This document shows positions 8,736 through 17,715 of a stretch of 64,000 nt of DNA, in pieces. This DNA is from Paenibacillus alkalitolerans. GTDB taxonomy: Bacteria > Bacillota > Bacilli > Paenibacillales > YIM-B00363. Positions within the stretch are counted from its first letter, which is position 1, and every line of letters starts with the position of its first letter. Where the stretch lies: assembly GCF_016482785.1 (NCBI RefSeq), contig NZ_JAEMXM010000002.1, positions 62,001 to 126,000 on the forward strand, in the 5' to 3' direction. A program made the position numbers and the translations under genes. Below the pieces are notes generated by a model. It made no database searches. It had not been told where the DNA came from and saw nothing but the letters and a program-made list of their open reading frames with translations.

Positions 8736-9659
8736 TTATCTCAATACATTTTTAAGTACAAACCAAACATTGGCAGGACGTTCAGCCAAGCGTCTCATGA
8801 AGTACCCAAACCAGTCCACACCAAACGGAACATAAACCCTTACTTTATATCCTTCTTCCACCAAACGCTTCTGAAGATCGACACATATGCCGTATAGCAT
8901 TTGGAACTCAAACTGATCCTTGGAAATCCGGTGATCCTTGACAATGCCCTTGGTGTACATAATCACGTTCTCATCATGACTGGCAATTGCTGTATAATTT
9001 CCATTGAGCAGATGCATTATTATGTTCTTTTTATAATTTTCATCAACATCCGCTTTCTCCGGGAAGGCGACCTCCGGGGACTCTTTGTATGCTCCTTTAA
9101 CTAAACGAATATTGGCATGATCTTCATTGAGATCCATAATATCTTGTTCGGAACGATACAAATAAGCCTGGATGACTACTCCGACATTGTCGTACTTCTT
9201 GCGCAGCTCGCGGTAGATGTCAAGGGTGATTTGACAATGCGCGAAATCTTCCATGTCAATACGAACAAAGTTTCCATGACTTTTGGCCCGGTCTAAAATT
9301 CGGCACATATTCGTCATGCACAACTCCTTGCTGATATCCAAACCGAGTGAAGTCATCTTTAACGAAAGATTTGAATTCACTCCCCCTTCGGCGATCGCAT
9401 CAAGCGTTTGAATACACATGTCGGCCGATTCATTTGCTTCCTCCGGGGTAAACACAAACTCGCCCAGGTGATCCAGGGTCGCCGCTCTTCCCTCTTTATT
9501 CAATTCACGTACGGCTTTAATCGCTTGTTCGATGGATTCTCCAGCAACGAAACGACCCGCGCCAAATTTGAGGCCATATTTTTTCGCCCACCGGTTGGCG
9601 TAACGATTTTTCCCCAATGCCTGAAACATATTTCTCATCAATACTTCCATCTCATTCAC
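8736..9659 (-). CDS. putB: Proline dehydrogenase (FAD-dependent, PutB type)
   Basis: 307 residues, matching the monofunctional PRODH of Bacillus, a beta8-alpha8 barrel that oxidises L-proline to P5C and passes electrons to quinone. Conserved segments are present: VVIQAYLYRS, RLVKGAYKES, FEFQMLYGI, and the C-terminal substrate-binding YFMRRLAERPAN, whose paired Arg residues hold the carboxylate. The start at 9659 follows GGGGTGAG; an ATG three codons in is possible. It lies 6 bases after the epimerase gene. Product identity is firm; whether it also accepts hydroxyproline isomers is open. Confidence 0.93.
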   Translation of the reverse strand: MNEMEVLMRNMFQALGKNRYANRWAKKYGLKFGAGRFVAGESIEQAIKAVRELNKEGRAATLDHLGEFVFTPEEANESADMCIQTLDAIAEGGVNSNLSLKMTSLGLDISKELCMTNMCRILDRAKSHGNFVRIDMEDFAHCQITLDIYRELRKKYDNVGVVIQAYLYRSEQDIMDLNEDHANIRLVKGAYKESPEVAFPEKADVDENYKKNIIMHLLNGNYTAIASHDENVIMYTKGIVKDHRISKDQFEFQMLYGICVDLQKRLVEEGYKVRVYVPFGVDWFGYFMRRLAERPANVWFVLKNVLR

Positions 9660-9665
9660 TCACCC

Positions 9666-10667
9666 CTACCCTACAAGAAATCCGTCTTGAAAAGGATCAT
9701 CTTTTTCAATAATAAATTGGTGCATTCCAGTTACCCATGCAGATCCTGAAATTTCCGGAATGACACCCGGATATTCCCCTACGCTTGTTACAGAAAGGCA
9801 TCGTCCGATAAAGGAAGAATCAATGATGCTTTCGTGGACAAAGTTCTCACCAATGCTTAACTTGCCCTGCTGATGCAATAATGCCATCTTCGCACAGGTC
9901 CCCGTTCCGCATGGAGAACGGTCCACTTGCCCATTGCCAAAAACAACCGCGTTCCGGTAATGGACTCCGGGTGTTGCCGAAGGAATACTAAATTCTATCA
10001 AATCGATCTTATGAATCTCGGGTATCAACGGATGTTCATAATAGAGTTGCTCATTTGCTGCCTTTTTGATCGACATGCCCAGTGAAACCAACTTTTGCTG
10101 TTCCTGCGGGACCAGCCTGAGATGAAACGGACGGGCATCCACAATCCCAAAAATACTCCCGCCAAAAGCGATATCCAACGTGACTGTTCCGATCCCTTCT
10201 ACTTCGATCTCGGCATTTTGCTTAAAGACAAAGGATGGAACATTCGTAAATGTTACTTGTTTTACGCAATGGCTATCCATCTCCACTCGGCATTCAATGA
10301 CTCCCGCCGGAGTATCGAGGCGAATGATCGGTTTGGGCTCGACGATGCCAAGATTGATGGCGGTCGTCACGGTTCCAATCGTTCCATGTCCGCACATATT
10401 GAGATATCCCTTAGAGTCCATAAAAATGACGCCTAGATCACAATCTTCTATACATGGATCCGTTATGACGGCCCCGAACATATCCTTATGGCCGCGCGGT
10501 TCATTCATCAACAGCTTTCTCAGCCAATCAAGACGAGTTTCCATATGGTTCTTTTTTTCCATCATCGATTTGCCCAAAATCCGAGGAGCGCCTCCCGTGA
10601 CAATCCGGGTCGGTTCTCCCATCGTATGAGAATCCACCGTTTGTATATAGCGGGAAAACTGAAGCAT
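9666..10667 (-). CDS. Proline racemase family enzyme, probably 4-hydroxyproline 2-epimerase
   Basis: 333 residues with both catalytic cysteines of the superfamily: Cys92 in NMCGHGTIG and Cys253 in DRSPCGTGT. Two Cys point to a racemase or epimerase rather than to trans-3-hydroxyproline dehydratase, where the first Cys is replaced by Ser. The Gly after CGH (CGHG, not CGHN) is the pattern I associate with 4-hydroxyproline epimerases. The ribosome site GGAGG precedes the ATG. Position between the importer and proline dehydrogenase suggests it interconverts D and L forms of proline or hydroxyproline for the dehydrogenases downstream. No D-hydroxyproline oxidase gene is nearby. Confidence 0.8.
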   Translation of the reverse strand: MLQFSRYIQTVDSHTMGEPTRIVTGGAPRILGKSMMEKKNHMETRLDWLRKLLMNEPRGHKDMFGAVITDPCIEDCDLGVIFMDSKGYLNMCGHGTIGTVTTAINLGIVEPKPIIRLDTPAGVIECRVEMDSHCVKQVTFTNVPSFVFKQNAEIEVEGIGTVTLDIAFGGSIFGIVDARPFHLRLVPQEQQKLVSLGMSIKKAANEQLYYEHPLIPEIHKIDLIEFSIPSATPGVHYRNAVVFGNGQVDRSPCGTGTCAKMALLHQQGKLSIGENFVHESIIDSSFIGRCLSVTSVGEYPGVIPEISGSAWVTGMHQFIIEKDDPFQDGFLVG

Positions 10668-10677
10668 GGCAGACCTC

Positions 10678-11481
10678 CTAATTCGATAACCCTCGTTTTT
10701 TACTGATCATCTTCGTGAATTCCACAGATAAAAGAAGAAATACGGATATGACGATTAGAATCGATGCGATCGCCGCCAAGGTAGGGTCTATCTCTAAACG
10801 GATCCCTTCCCACATCTTCACTGGCAACGTTTTGCTGAACGTATCTGACACAAAGATGGAGATGATTAACTCATCGAAAGAAGCAACGAAAGCAAACAAT
10901 CCTCCGGATATCAAGGAAGGGGCGATGATCGGCACCGTCGTCATCATAAAAGCTTTCATTGGATGAGCTCCCAAACTTATGGCAGCTTGCTCAATTCGGA
11001 TGTCAAAACTGCGTAAGGCGCCCAGCACGGTTGTGATGACATAGGGAGTAGCTACAATTGAATGGGCGATCACGATGCCCGCAAAAGAACCCTGCAAATT
11101 GACCCGGATAAACAGGTTATAGACAGCCACGGCGATAATAATTAAAGGAACAATCATAGGCGTCAGCAGCAAGTAGTAAAACAAGGTGTTAAGCTTAGAC
11201 TTCCCCCTGGCCAAGGATAACGCAGCCATGGTCCCCAGTATGACGGAAATAATCATGGTGGACACGCCCACTTTGATACTGAAGTAAAAGGCATCCATCC
11301 ATTGGGAATCAAGTAAGAAGGATCTGTACCATTGTAAGGAAAATCCAGGCGGAGGAAACTCCATGTACCGGGATGAGCTAAAGGAAATCGGAATGACAAT
11401 AAATGTCGGGAGCATAAGAAACAGCAGTACCATACTAGCAAAAACATAAACACATATTGTCCCTGCATTCCTCTTCTTCAT
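10678..11481 (-). CDS. ABC transporter permease (PotC-like)
   Basis: 267 residues, six hydrophobic segments, first at about residues 10-35 (ICVYVFASMVLLFLMLPTF), followed by the PotC signature VIPISFSSS and an EAA-type loop (RIEQAAISLGAHPMKAFMMTTVPII). PotB/PotC pairs import polyamines, opines, betaines or other cationic amino compounds. It lies 10 bases upstream of the epimerase gene and 13 bases after its partner permease, so it is part of the same transcript. Context argues for an imino-acid substrate such as hydroxyproline, D-proline or a betaine derivative. Confidence 0.9.
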   Translation of the reverse strand: MKKRNAGTICVYVFASMVLLFLMLPTFIVIPISFSSSRYMEFPPPGFSLQWYRSFLLDSQWMDAFYFSIKVGVSTMIISVILGTMAALSLARGKSKLNTLFYYLLLTPMIVPLIIIAVAVYNLFIRVNLQGSFAGIVIAHSIVATPYVITTVLGALRSFDIRIEQAAISLGAHPMKAFMMTTVPIIAPSLISGGLFAFVASFDELIISIFVSDTFSKTLPVKMWEGIRLEIDPTLAAIASILIVISVFLLLSVEFTKMISKKRGLSN

Positions 11482-11494
11482 CTTCCCCCTCCTT

Positions 11495-12334
11495 TCATGA
11501 ACCGAATGAGATTTTATCGATCCCGACGAAACGATTGAACAAATACAACAGGATCAAGACAACAAGCAAGAGAACAAGGGCAATCGCGGAACCGAAGCCC
11601 CAATTGAGCTGCTCTCCGATTTGTTGGGCAATGAGCTGAGAAATCATCGTATCCTTGCTGCCACCCAATAAAGCGGGGGTGACATAATATCCGATACTGA
11701 TAATGAATACAAGAATCGAACCGGCGGCAATCCCGGGAATGGATAAGGGAAAGAAAACGCGGGCAAAGGCTTGAACCGGCGGCGCTCCTAAACTCTGGGC
11801 TGCTTTCACTAAGTCCATGTCGATATTTTTCATGATGCTGTACAACGGCAAAATCATAAAAGGCAATAAAACATGGGAAAGACCGACCAACACCCCTGTT
11901 GTATTATGAACAAGCTTTAATGGCTCATGAATAAGTCCTAAGTACATCAGCGTCTTATTCACAACCCCCTCCTTTTGCAAAATAACAATCCATGCATAGG
12001 TTCGGACCAGGAAGCTGGTCCAGAAAGGAAGGAGCACGCATATGAGCAGGAGATTCTGCCATTTGTTCGGAACGGATGCGATCATATAAGCCACCGGATA
12101 TCCCAAGAGAAGGGTAATCAAGGTAACCTGCAAGCCTATTCTGATGGTGTTCCAAAGCACTTGCAGATAAGCCGGCTCCTGAAAAAAACGAAGATAATGT
12201 TTCAAGGTAAATTCAGGGTCAAGAAAGCTGTTTAGAATCACCTTAGCCAATGGGAACATCAGAAAAACAAGAATAAAAATGATAGAAGGCCAGATCAACA
12301 GGTTGACTATGGGAATCCTGCGGTTTAGTTTCAA
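11495..12334 (-). CDS. ABC transporter permease (PotB-like)
   Basis: 279 residues with an N-terminal helix (LLIWPSIIFILVFLMFPLA), five more membrane segments and the EAA loop MDLVKAAQSLGAPPVQAFARVFFP. It is the PotB-type partner of the following permease. The gene lies between the binding-protein gene and the PotC-like gene and reads leftward with them. Substrate unassigned from sequence alone; see the epimerase and proline dehydrogenase neighbours. Confidence 0.9.
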   Translation of the reverse strand: MKLNRRIPIVNLLIWPSIIFILVFLMFPLAKVILNSFLDPEFTLKHYLRFFQEPAYLQVLWNTIRIGLQVTLITLLLGYPVAYMIASVPNKWQNLLLICVLLPFWTSFLVRTYAWIVILQKEGVVNKTLMYLGLIHEPLKLVHNTTGVLVGLSHVLLPFMILPLYSIMKNIDMDLVKAAQSLGAPPVQAFARVFFPLSIPGIAAGSILVFIISIGYYVTPALLGGSKDTMISQLIAQQIGEQLNWGFGSAIALVLLLVVLILLYLFNRFVGIDKISFGS

Positions 12335-12395
12335 TTAAAGCCTCCTTTACAGTCCAAAGGAATGTAGGAAGATGCGAGGAAGGCCCCGCATCTGT

Positions 12396-13490
12396 CTACT
12401 TTAAAAGCCATTCCTGGAATTGATCGTTTACCTGCGCAAAATTCTCGTACCACCAATCAATATCAAGCATGATTTGCTTCTCTAAGTTTTCCGGATACGT
12501 AGGTAGCGATTTGGCATATTCTGCATCCATATGCTCAAAGGCCTTCTTATTGGTAGGTCCGTACGGAATCTCCGAGAGCAAATCAGCCTGCGGTTTCGCT
12601 TGGGAAGCATAGTTAATAAATTCCATTGCGGTTTCTTTGTTTGGCGCTCCTTTGGGCACTACCCAGGATTCAGCATCGAGAATTCCCTGTTCGTATGAAT
12701 ATTCAAGCGGCTGACCTTTGTTGGCTGCACCTGCAATTCGACCGTTCCACGCCGCCGCCAAGATGACTTCGTTGTCGGCAAGCAGCTGAACCGGCTGAGC
12801 ACCTTGATCCCACCAAACAATTTGATCTTTTATTTGATCCAGCTTCTTAAAGGCCCGCTCAACATCTAACGGATAGAGCTGTTTCGGATCTACTCCATCA
12901 GCCAATAAGGCAATTTCTAAAGTTGTGATCGGAGACTTGTACAATGCGCGGCTTCCCGGGAATTTCTGCGTATCAAATAAATCGCTCCAATTCGCAGGAA
13001 CATTTCCTTCTTTGAAGTTATCCTTGTTATAGGAAAGGACTGTCGAATAGTAGTCGATATCCACTGCATACTCCCTGGCTGCCGTTTCAAGCAAATCGTC
13101 CTTTTTCACCACATTATAGTCAATGGGTTCCAGGAGTCCTTGCGCCACAAGTTTCGGGATATCCTGACCTAATACATCCACCGCATCCCATTGCACATTT
13201 CCATTATCAATCATGGCTTTTAACTTCCCAATATTTACCGGACTGTCTTCTGCAAGTTTGACACCCGTATCTTTCATGAAAGGCTCAAACATCGCTTTTT
13301 TCTGGGCAGCTTGATAATCCCCTCCCCAACTGACCACAACGAGCTTCTTTTCAACTGACGTTTTCGCCCCCTCCGTCTTTTCCCCACTTTCAACTGCAGG
13401 AGCTGCCGTGTTGCTTCCACAAGCGACTGCGGTCATGAGCAATGCAACGCTTGCGAGTCCACTTATCATGGTTTTGACGAAATTTTTCAT
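12396..13490 (-). CDS. ABC transporter substrate-binding lipoprotein (PotD-like)
   Basis: 364 residues. A signal peptide (MISGLASVALLMTAVAC) ends in a lipobox TAVAC-G, so the protein is lipid-anchored. The mature part has the PotD/spermidine-putrescine-binding pattern VVSWGGDYQAAQKKAMFEPF and a hinge region near WWDQGAQPVQLLADNEV. Members of this family bind small cationic or zwitterionic molecules. It is preceded by the ATPase gene (12 bases) and followed by both permeases, so the importer is complete. Confidence 0.9.
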   Translation of the reverse strand: MKNFVKTMISGLASVALLMTAVACGSNTAAPAVESGEKTEGAKTSVEKKLVVVSWGGDYQAAQKKAMFEPFMKDTGVKLAEDSPVNIGKLKAMIDNGNVQWDAVDVLGQDIPKLVAQGLLEPIDYNVVKKDDLLETAAREYAVDIDYYSTVLSYNKDNFKEGNVPANWSDLFDTQKFPGSRALYKSPITTLEIALLADGVDPKQLYPLDVERAFKKLDQIKDQIVWWDQGAQPVQLLADNEVILAAAWNGRIAGAANKGQPLEYSYEQGILDAESWVVPKGAPNKETAMEFINYASQAKPQADLLSEIPYGPTNKKAFEHMDAEYAKSLPTYPENLEKQIMLDIDWWYENFAQVNDQFQEWLLK

Positions 13491-13502
13491 TCCGAACCCT
13501 CC

Positions 13503-14570
13503 CTATTTATTTAATAAAATGCCTTCGTTCACTTCCCAACCGACAACCAATTCCTGCCCCTCGCTTACAAATGGAATTTCTTTGTGACTAAGCTTGATTT
13601 TCAACTCTCCGCCTTTTTCCGTAATCAGCTTGCAGCGGCATGACTCACCTATATAGACAATCTCATGGACTTTTCCGCGCCACCTCGTATCTATAGCATG
13701 TTGCGGGGAGACAATGGAAATCGTTTCCGGACGAATCGCAAAGGTAACTTTTGTCAGATCCTTATCTGCCGACACGGCATGAAAAATCTCGCCTGTCATG
13801 GTTTTAATTGCAGCGATTCCATGATCCCAGCCAACCACTTGTCCATGAATGAGATTCGTTTCTCCTATAAATTCAGCCACAAACTGATTATCCGGATGTT
13901 CGTAAATTTGTCTCGGGGTGCCAATTTGTTCTACTTTCCCTTCATTGATAATGCAAATTCGGTCCGACATGGTAAGAGCTTCTTCCTGATCATGGGTGAC
14001 CGAGATTGTGGTTATTTTCAACTTTTCCTGAAGCTTCTTTATTTCCATTTGCATTTGCAATCGCAGCTGCTTATCTAATGCCCCTAACGGTTCGTCCAGC
14101 AATAGAACGGGCGGGTCAAATACAACGGCTCGCGCCAACGCAACGCGTTGTCGCTGACCTCCGCTCAATTGGGCAGGATAGCGATTCTCATAAGCCTTTA
14201 ATTGAACCAGCTCCAGCGCCTCATCCACCTTTTTTTTCATCGCAGCTTTTGGCACCTTTCTCATCCGTAATGGAAAGGCAATATTCTCTCGAACCGTCAT
14301 ATGAGGAAACAAAGCATAATTTTGGAATACCATTCCGATATTACGCTTGTGAGGAGGAGCATTGGTAACATCCTCAGAGCCGATGTAAACACTTCCATTA
14401 GTTGGCGTTTCAAAGCCGGAAATCAATTTTAGGAGCGTTGTTTTCCCGGAGCCGCTTGGCCCTAAGATGGTGAAAAACTCCCCGTTTCTAATTTCCACGG
14501 AAGTTGGCATTAAAGCGCTGAAATTTCCATACTGCTTCATCACTTTCTCTACTGCGACATCGAGTGACAT
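13503..14570 (-). CDS. ABC transporter ATPase (PotA-like)
   Basis: 355 residues: Walker A GPSGSGKTT (about residues 35-43), Q loop (VFQNYALFPHMTV), signature LSGGQRQRVALARA, Walker B LLLDEPLGALD and switch His (SVTHDQEEAL), then a C-terminal TOBE regulatory domain from about residue 240. This is the energising subunit for the PotB/C-like permeases encoded downstream. It opens the structural part of the operon, 160 bases after the regulator gene, from which it is separated by a terminator. Confidence 0.92.
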   Translation of the reverse strand: MSLDVAVEKVMKQYGNFSALMPTSVEIRNGEFFTILGPSGSGKTTLLKLISGFETPTNGSVYIGSEDVTNAPPHKRNIGMVFQNYALFPHMTVRENIAFPLRMRKVPKAAMKKKVDEALELVQLKAYENRYPAQLSGGQRQRVALARAVVFDPPVLLLDEPLGALDKQLRLQMQMEIKKLQEKLKITTISVTHDQEEALTMSDRICIINEGKVEQIGTPRQIYEHPDNQFVAEFIGETNLIHGQVVGWDHGIAAIKTMTGEIFHAVSADKDLTKVTFAIRPETISIVSPQHAIDTRWRGKVHEIVYIGESCRCKLITEKGGELKIKLSHKEIPFVSEGQELVVGWEVNEGILLNK

Positions 14571-14682
14571 TTCATCACCTCCAAGCTGGGTTTATTTATT
14601 CTCTTAATAATAGTTCACAAATTCTTAATAATCATTGTGCGAAACAGATGAGATTCTGTATGAATGTTTGTGTATGAACAAC

Positions 14683-14711
14683 AAAAGAGACAATCCCTTC
14701 TTGGAATTGTC
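14683..14711 (-). terminator. Terminator of the PucR-family regulator gene
   Basis: GACAAT (14689-14694) pairs with ATTGTC (14706-14711) with CC/GG inside, and the minus strand continues into TTTTGTTG. It lies about 23 bases past the regulator stop, separating it from the ABC operon. Confidence 0.6.
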
Positions 14712-14733
14712 CTACATTCATTCACTTATTATG

Positions 14734-15978
14734 CTACTTATAATTTAATAACAGCAGATCGATATGCAGCATCACCCGCTGGTCCATGTCCTCAAAACTA
14801 ATCGATGTCAACTCCGTGATTTTCTTGATTCTATAATTCAGTGTATTCGGATGGATATGAAGGGCTGCGGCCGTTTCTTTTATTTTGCAATGGTTCACCA
14901 AATACATGTGAAGGGTATGAAGAAGCTCTGCATTGTTTTCTTGATCATGCTTCCTGAGCCTTTCGATATCCGGGTTCAGATACCCGTCTTCTTTATTTTT
15001 TTCATAGATGACGGGAAGAAGTCTGTAAACGCTTAATTTTGTATACATCCTTGGAATTGTTAACGAACTCTTGTGAATAGATTTGGACAGATTGATGACT
15101 TCTAAAGCTTCGGCAAAACTGTTTTTTGCGTTGATCAGTTGATCATACTCTTTCCCAATTCCCACGTGAATATGTTTTTCCAGGGAGGAATCCAGCTTTT
15201 TCGATATATTTTCAACCAATTCCAACGCCAATTTCGTCGAAGACCCTTCTATGAGGGAAGGGCTTCCGACGAATACGATCAACAGCCGGTCCTTTTCGAT
15301 CAAATATGTGGTTTTCCCGGTGTAAATACAATAAATTTTAATGATGTTACGCAGTCGGTCGGGATCCACTTGGTCAGGATAGTAAAAGATTACTACAGAA
15401 AAAAGCGATGGGATGTTCAGACCCGCTAAGTCTGCCTCCATCCTTAATAACCGTTCATTGTTATATTGCCCCTGCAAGATCTTTAGGAGAAGATGATCCT
15501 TTGTAACGGTTTTTGATTTTCGCTCCAAACTCTTTTGGATAATAATTTTTGCAGCTGTATGAACGACTTGCTTTAAAAAGGAAAAATCATCTTTTGTTAG
15601 ATTGCGGTTCGTTTCCTGCACCCAGATATGACCTAATATAACCCCCTGGTCTTCGATCCGTGTTGCTACTCGTTGGGAAAGGCCTACCTCTTCTATCTCC
15701 GGAATACGTACAGGTTCTCTAGTTGATTCTATCTGATTCACATAACCTTTTTGGACAAGGTTGTCTACAATGTAACAAGGTACACGTTTTCCGAGAATCG
15801 TTTCCCTGCGAGCGACGTCAAAATCCATATGATTGGAACTATAAGCAATCAATTCAAAATCATGAGCCTCAATGGTAACGGGATTTCCTAATTTATCGCT
15901 AATAAATTCAACTAAATCATGGAGATCGGAAATATCTGAATATATATAAGGACCTTGTTCTGATGGATTTGGCAACAT
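14734..15978 (-). CDS. PucR-family transcriptional regulator of the proline/hydroxyproline locus
   Basis: 414 residues. The N-terminal half resembles a sensory GAF-like region (VEFISDKLGNPVTIEAHDFELIAYSS); the middle has the GGDEF-like fold of this family (HVGIGKEYDQLINAKNSFAEAL); the C-terminus carries the PucR helix-turn-helix (LHTLHMYLVNHCKIKETAAALHIHPNTLNYRIKKI, residues about 355-390). Bacillus PutR, the proline-responsive activator of putBCP, belongs to this family, so it most likely senses proline or hydroxyproline and activates the operon downstream. ATG at 15978 is preferred because AAGGGGG precedes it; the GTG at 16002 lacks a ribosome site. Confidence 0.85.
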   Translation of the reverse strand: MLPNPSEQGPYIYSDISDLHDLVEFISDKLGNPVTIEAHDFELIAYSSNHMDFDVARRETILGKRVPCYIVDNLVQKGYVNQIESTREPVRIPEIEEVGLSQRVATRIEDQGVILGHIWVQETNRNLTKDDFSFLKQVVHTAAKIIIQKSLERKSKTVTKDHLLLKILQGQYNNERLLRMEADLAGLNIPSLFSVVIFYYPDQVDPDRLRNIIKIYCIYTGKTTYLIEKDRLLIVFVGSPSLIEGSSTKLALELVENISKKLDSSLEKHIHVGIGKEYDQLINAKNSFAEALEVINLSKSIHKSSLTIPRMYTKLSVYRLLPVIYEKNKEDGYLNPDIERLRKHDQENNAELLHTLHMYLVNHCKIKETAAALHIHPNTLNYRIKKITELTSISFEDMDQRVMLHIDLLLLNYK

Positions 15979-16192
15979 GTCAGATTGCCCCCTTGTGAAC
16001 ACACTTATAGCTTTCCTTTCACTCCATAAAAGAAATAGACCTCCCTTGTAAAGGCTTACAGTCTATTAGTGAAGCCATTCTTAGTGCCTGCCGCACTTAA
16101 AAATCATTATATCATAGTGCATATTTCGACGATGATATATTAAATAAATTAATCAATTTGTAAATTATTCCATAAGCATAGTCAATTTTCCG

Positions 16193-16810
16193 CTATATCT
16201 CACGAGCCAACTCTTTATAAATGTCCGCCATTTCTTCCAGCTTCATCCGGACGAGGCCGCTCGACGACGGGCCGACGAATTCCCGCACGCCCGGCACCGT
16301 CTCATCCGGCTGGAACCCCCATTGTCTGCCCCTGTTGCCCGAGAATTGCTCGTATACACCTTTTCCTACAAAACAAACGATCTTCGGACGGTAATGCTCC
16401 AGCTTCCGCAGCAGCACTTTGCGGCCTTCGGCGTATTCTTCCTTCGTAATTTCCTCCGCAGTCCGCGTCGGCCTCGGTACAATATTCGTGAAACCGTAAC
16501 CGAGCTCAAGCAGCTCGTCGCCTTCGTGAGACGCATACAATCTCGGCGTTATGCCGGCAAGATGTATCATCTTCCAAAATCGGTTGCTCGGGTTCGCATA
16601 ATGATGGCCGGTCCGGCTCGAGCGGATGCTCGGATTGTAACCTACGAACAAAATGCGCAGCTCTTTCAGTATATGATCGGGGATCGGCTGCAGCGGCTCG
16701 GAGGACACGGGCGGTTCCGAAGACTCCGGCGACCCGGTCCGCTCCAACTTCCCGGGTTGCCGGCTGTCGTTCACGTCCTTGTTATCGCTTCTCTGGTACA
16801 TATCGATCAT
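16193..16810 (-). CDS. mug: Mismatch-specific uracil/thymine-DNA glycosylase (Mug/TDG type)
   Basis: 205 residues. After about 40 variable, Ser/Pro-rich residues the Mug core begins: ILFVGYNPSIRSSRTGHHYANPSNRFWK, where Asn in GYNPS corresponds to the catalytic Asn of Mug, and a second motif near the C-terminus (GPSSSGLVRM). The enzyme removes uracil, thymine or etheno-cytosine mispaired with guanine. The start overlaps the sdaAA stop by 4 bases (ATGA), so a DNA-repair gene is translationally coupled to serine dehydratase genes; no functional link is obvious. The N-terminal extension may be poorly conserved and a later start cannot be excluded. Confidence 0.85.
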   Translation of the reverse strand: MIDMYQRSDNKDVNDSRQPGKLERTGSPESSEPPVSSEPLQPIPDHILKELRILFVGYNPSIRSSRTGHHYANPSNRFWKMIHLAGITPRLYASHEGDELLELGYGFTNIVPRPTRTAEEITKEEYAEGRKVLLRKLEHYRPKIVCFVGKGVYEQFSGNRGRQWGFQPDETVPGVREFVGPSSSGLVRMKLEEMADIYKELAREI

Positions 16811-17715
16811 TCGTCATCCTCTTCCCTTGCCGCCGTCCTCTTCCGCGACCGGAGCTCTTCCATGATGCGTTTGCCCGTGGGTGTCGTTGCAAGTCCGCTT
16901 TTCGCGGTCTCGCGGTGCTTCTCCGGCATCGCGCTGCCCACCTCGTACATGACTCCGATCACCTCGTCCGACGGGATGACGCTGCGGACGCCGGCCAGCG
17001 CCATGTCCGCCGCGGCAAGCGCGTTGACCGCGCCGAGACCGTTGCGGATAATGCACGGGATTTCGACCAATCCGCCTACCGGGTCGCAAATTAATCCGAG
17101 CGTATTCTTAAGCGCCAATCCGACCGCGTGCGCCGCCTGCGCCGGCGTGCCGCCGCGAAGCTCGACGAGCGCGCCTGCCGCCATGCCGATCGCCGAGCCC
17201 ACTTCGGCTTGACAGCCGCCTTCCGCCCCGGAAATGAACGAATTGTTGGCGATGACGTAACCGATCGCGCCGGCAGCGAACAAACCGTCCGCCAGCGTAT
17301 CGTCCTCCCAGCCGAACCTCTCTTGAGAGCTTACGAACACGCCGGGGATGATGCCGCAGCTGCCCGCCGTGGGCGTAGCCACGATGCGGCCCATGGACGC
17401 GTTCACTTCCGATACGGCCAAGGCATACGCCATCGCGGTCGCGGACCAGTTTCCGGAGGACGGTTGTTCCCGGGACATCCACTGCATGACGCGCTGAGCG
17501 TCCCCGCCGGTATATCCGCTTCGCGACGTCGTATCCTCCGTCAGGCCGCGCCGCACCGCCTCTTTCATCACGCGGTAATACTGAAGCATCGTCTCGCGCT
17601 CCGCTTCCGGCGCCCGTCCCGATTCCGACGCTTGGTCTTGGACCATCAGCTCGGAAATACGCAGCCCTTCCCGCTCGCAAATATCCGTCAACTCACGCAA
17701 CGTGCGAAATCTCAT
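16807..17715 (-). CDS. sdaAA: L-serine ammonia-lyase (dehydratase), alpha subunit
   Basis: 302 residues, typical SdaAA length. It converts L-serine to pyruvate and ammonia using an oxygen-sensitive [4Fe-4S] cluster. Cluster-binding cysteines are seen in GSCGIIPGV, GGCQAEVGSAIG and LICDPVGGLVEIPCI. Start and stop both overlap neighbours by 4 bases (sdaAB upstream, mug downstream). With the riboswitch-driven glycine cleavage genes read in the opposite direction, the locus covers serine-glycine breakdown. Confidence 0.95.
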   Translation of the reverse strand: MRFRTLRELTDICEREGLRISELMVQDQASESGRAPEAERETMLQYYRVMKEAVRRGLTEDTTSRSGYTGGDAQRVMQWMSREQPSSGNWSATAMAYALAVSEVNASMGRIVATPTAGSCGIIPGVFVSSQERFGWEDDTLADGLFAAGAIGYVIANNSFISGAEGGCQAEVGSAIGMAAGALVELRGGTPAQAAHAVGLALKNTLGLICDPVGGLVEIPCIIRNGLGAVNALAAADMALAGVRSVIPSDEVIGVMYEVGSAMPEKHRETAKSGLATTPTGKRIMEELRSRKRTAAREEDDE

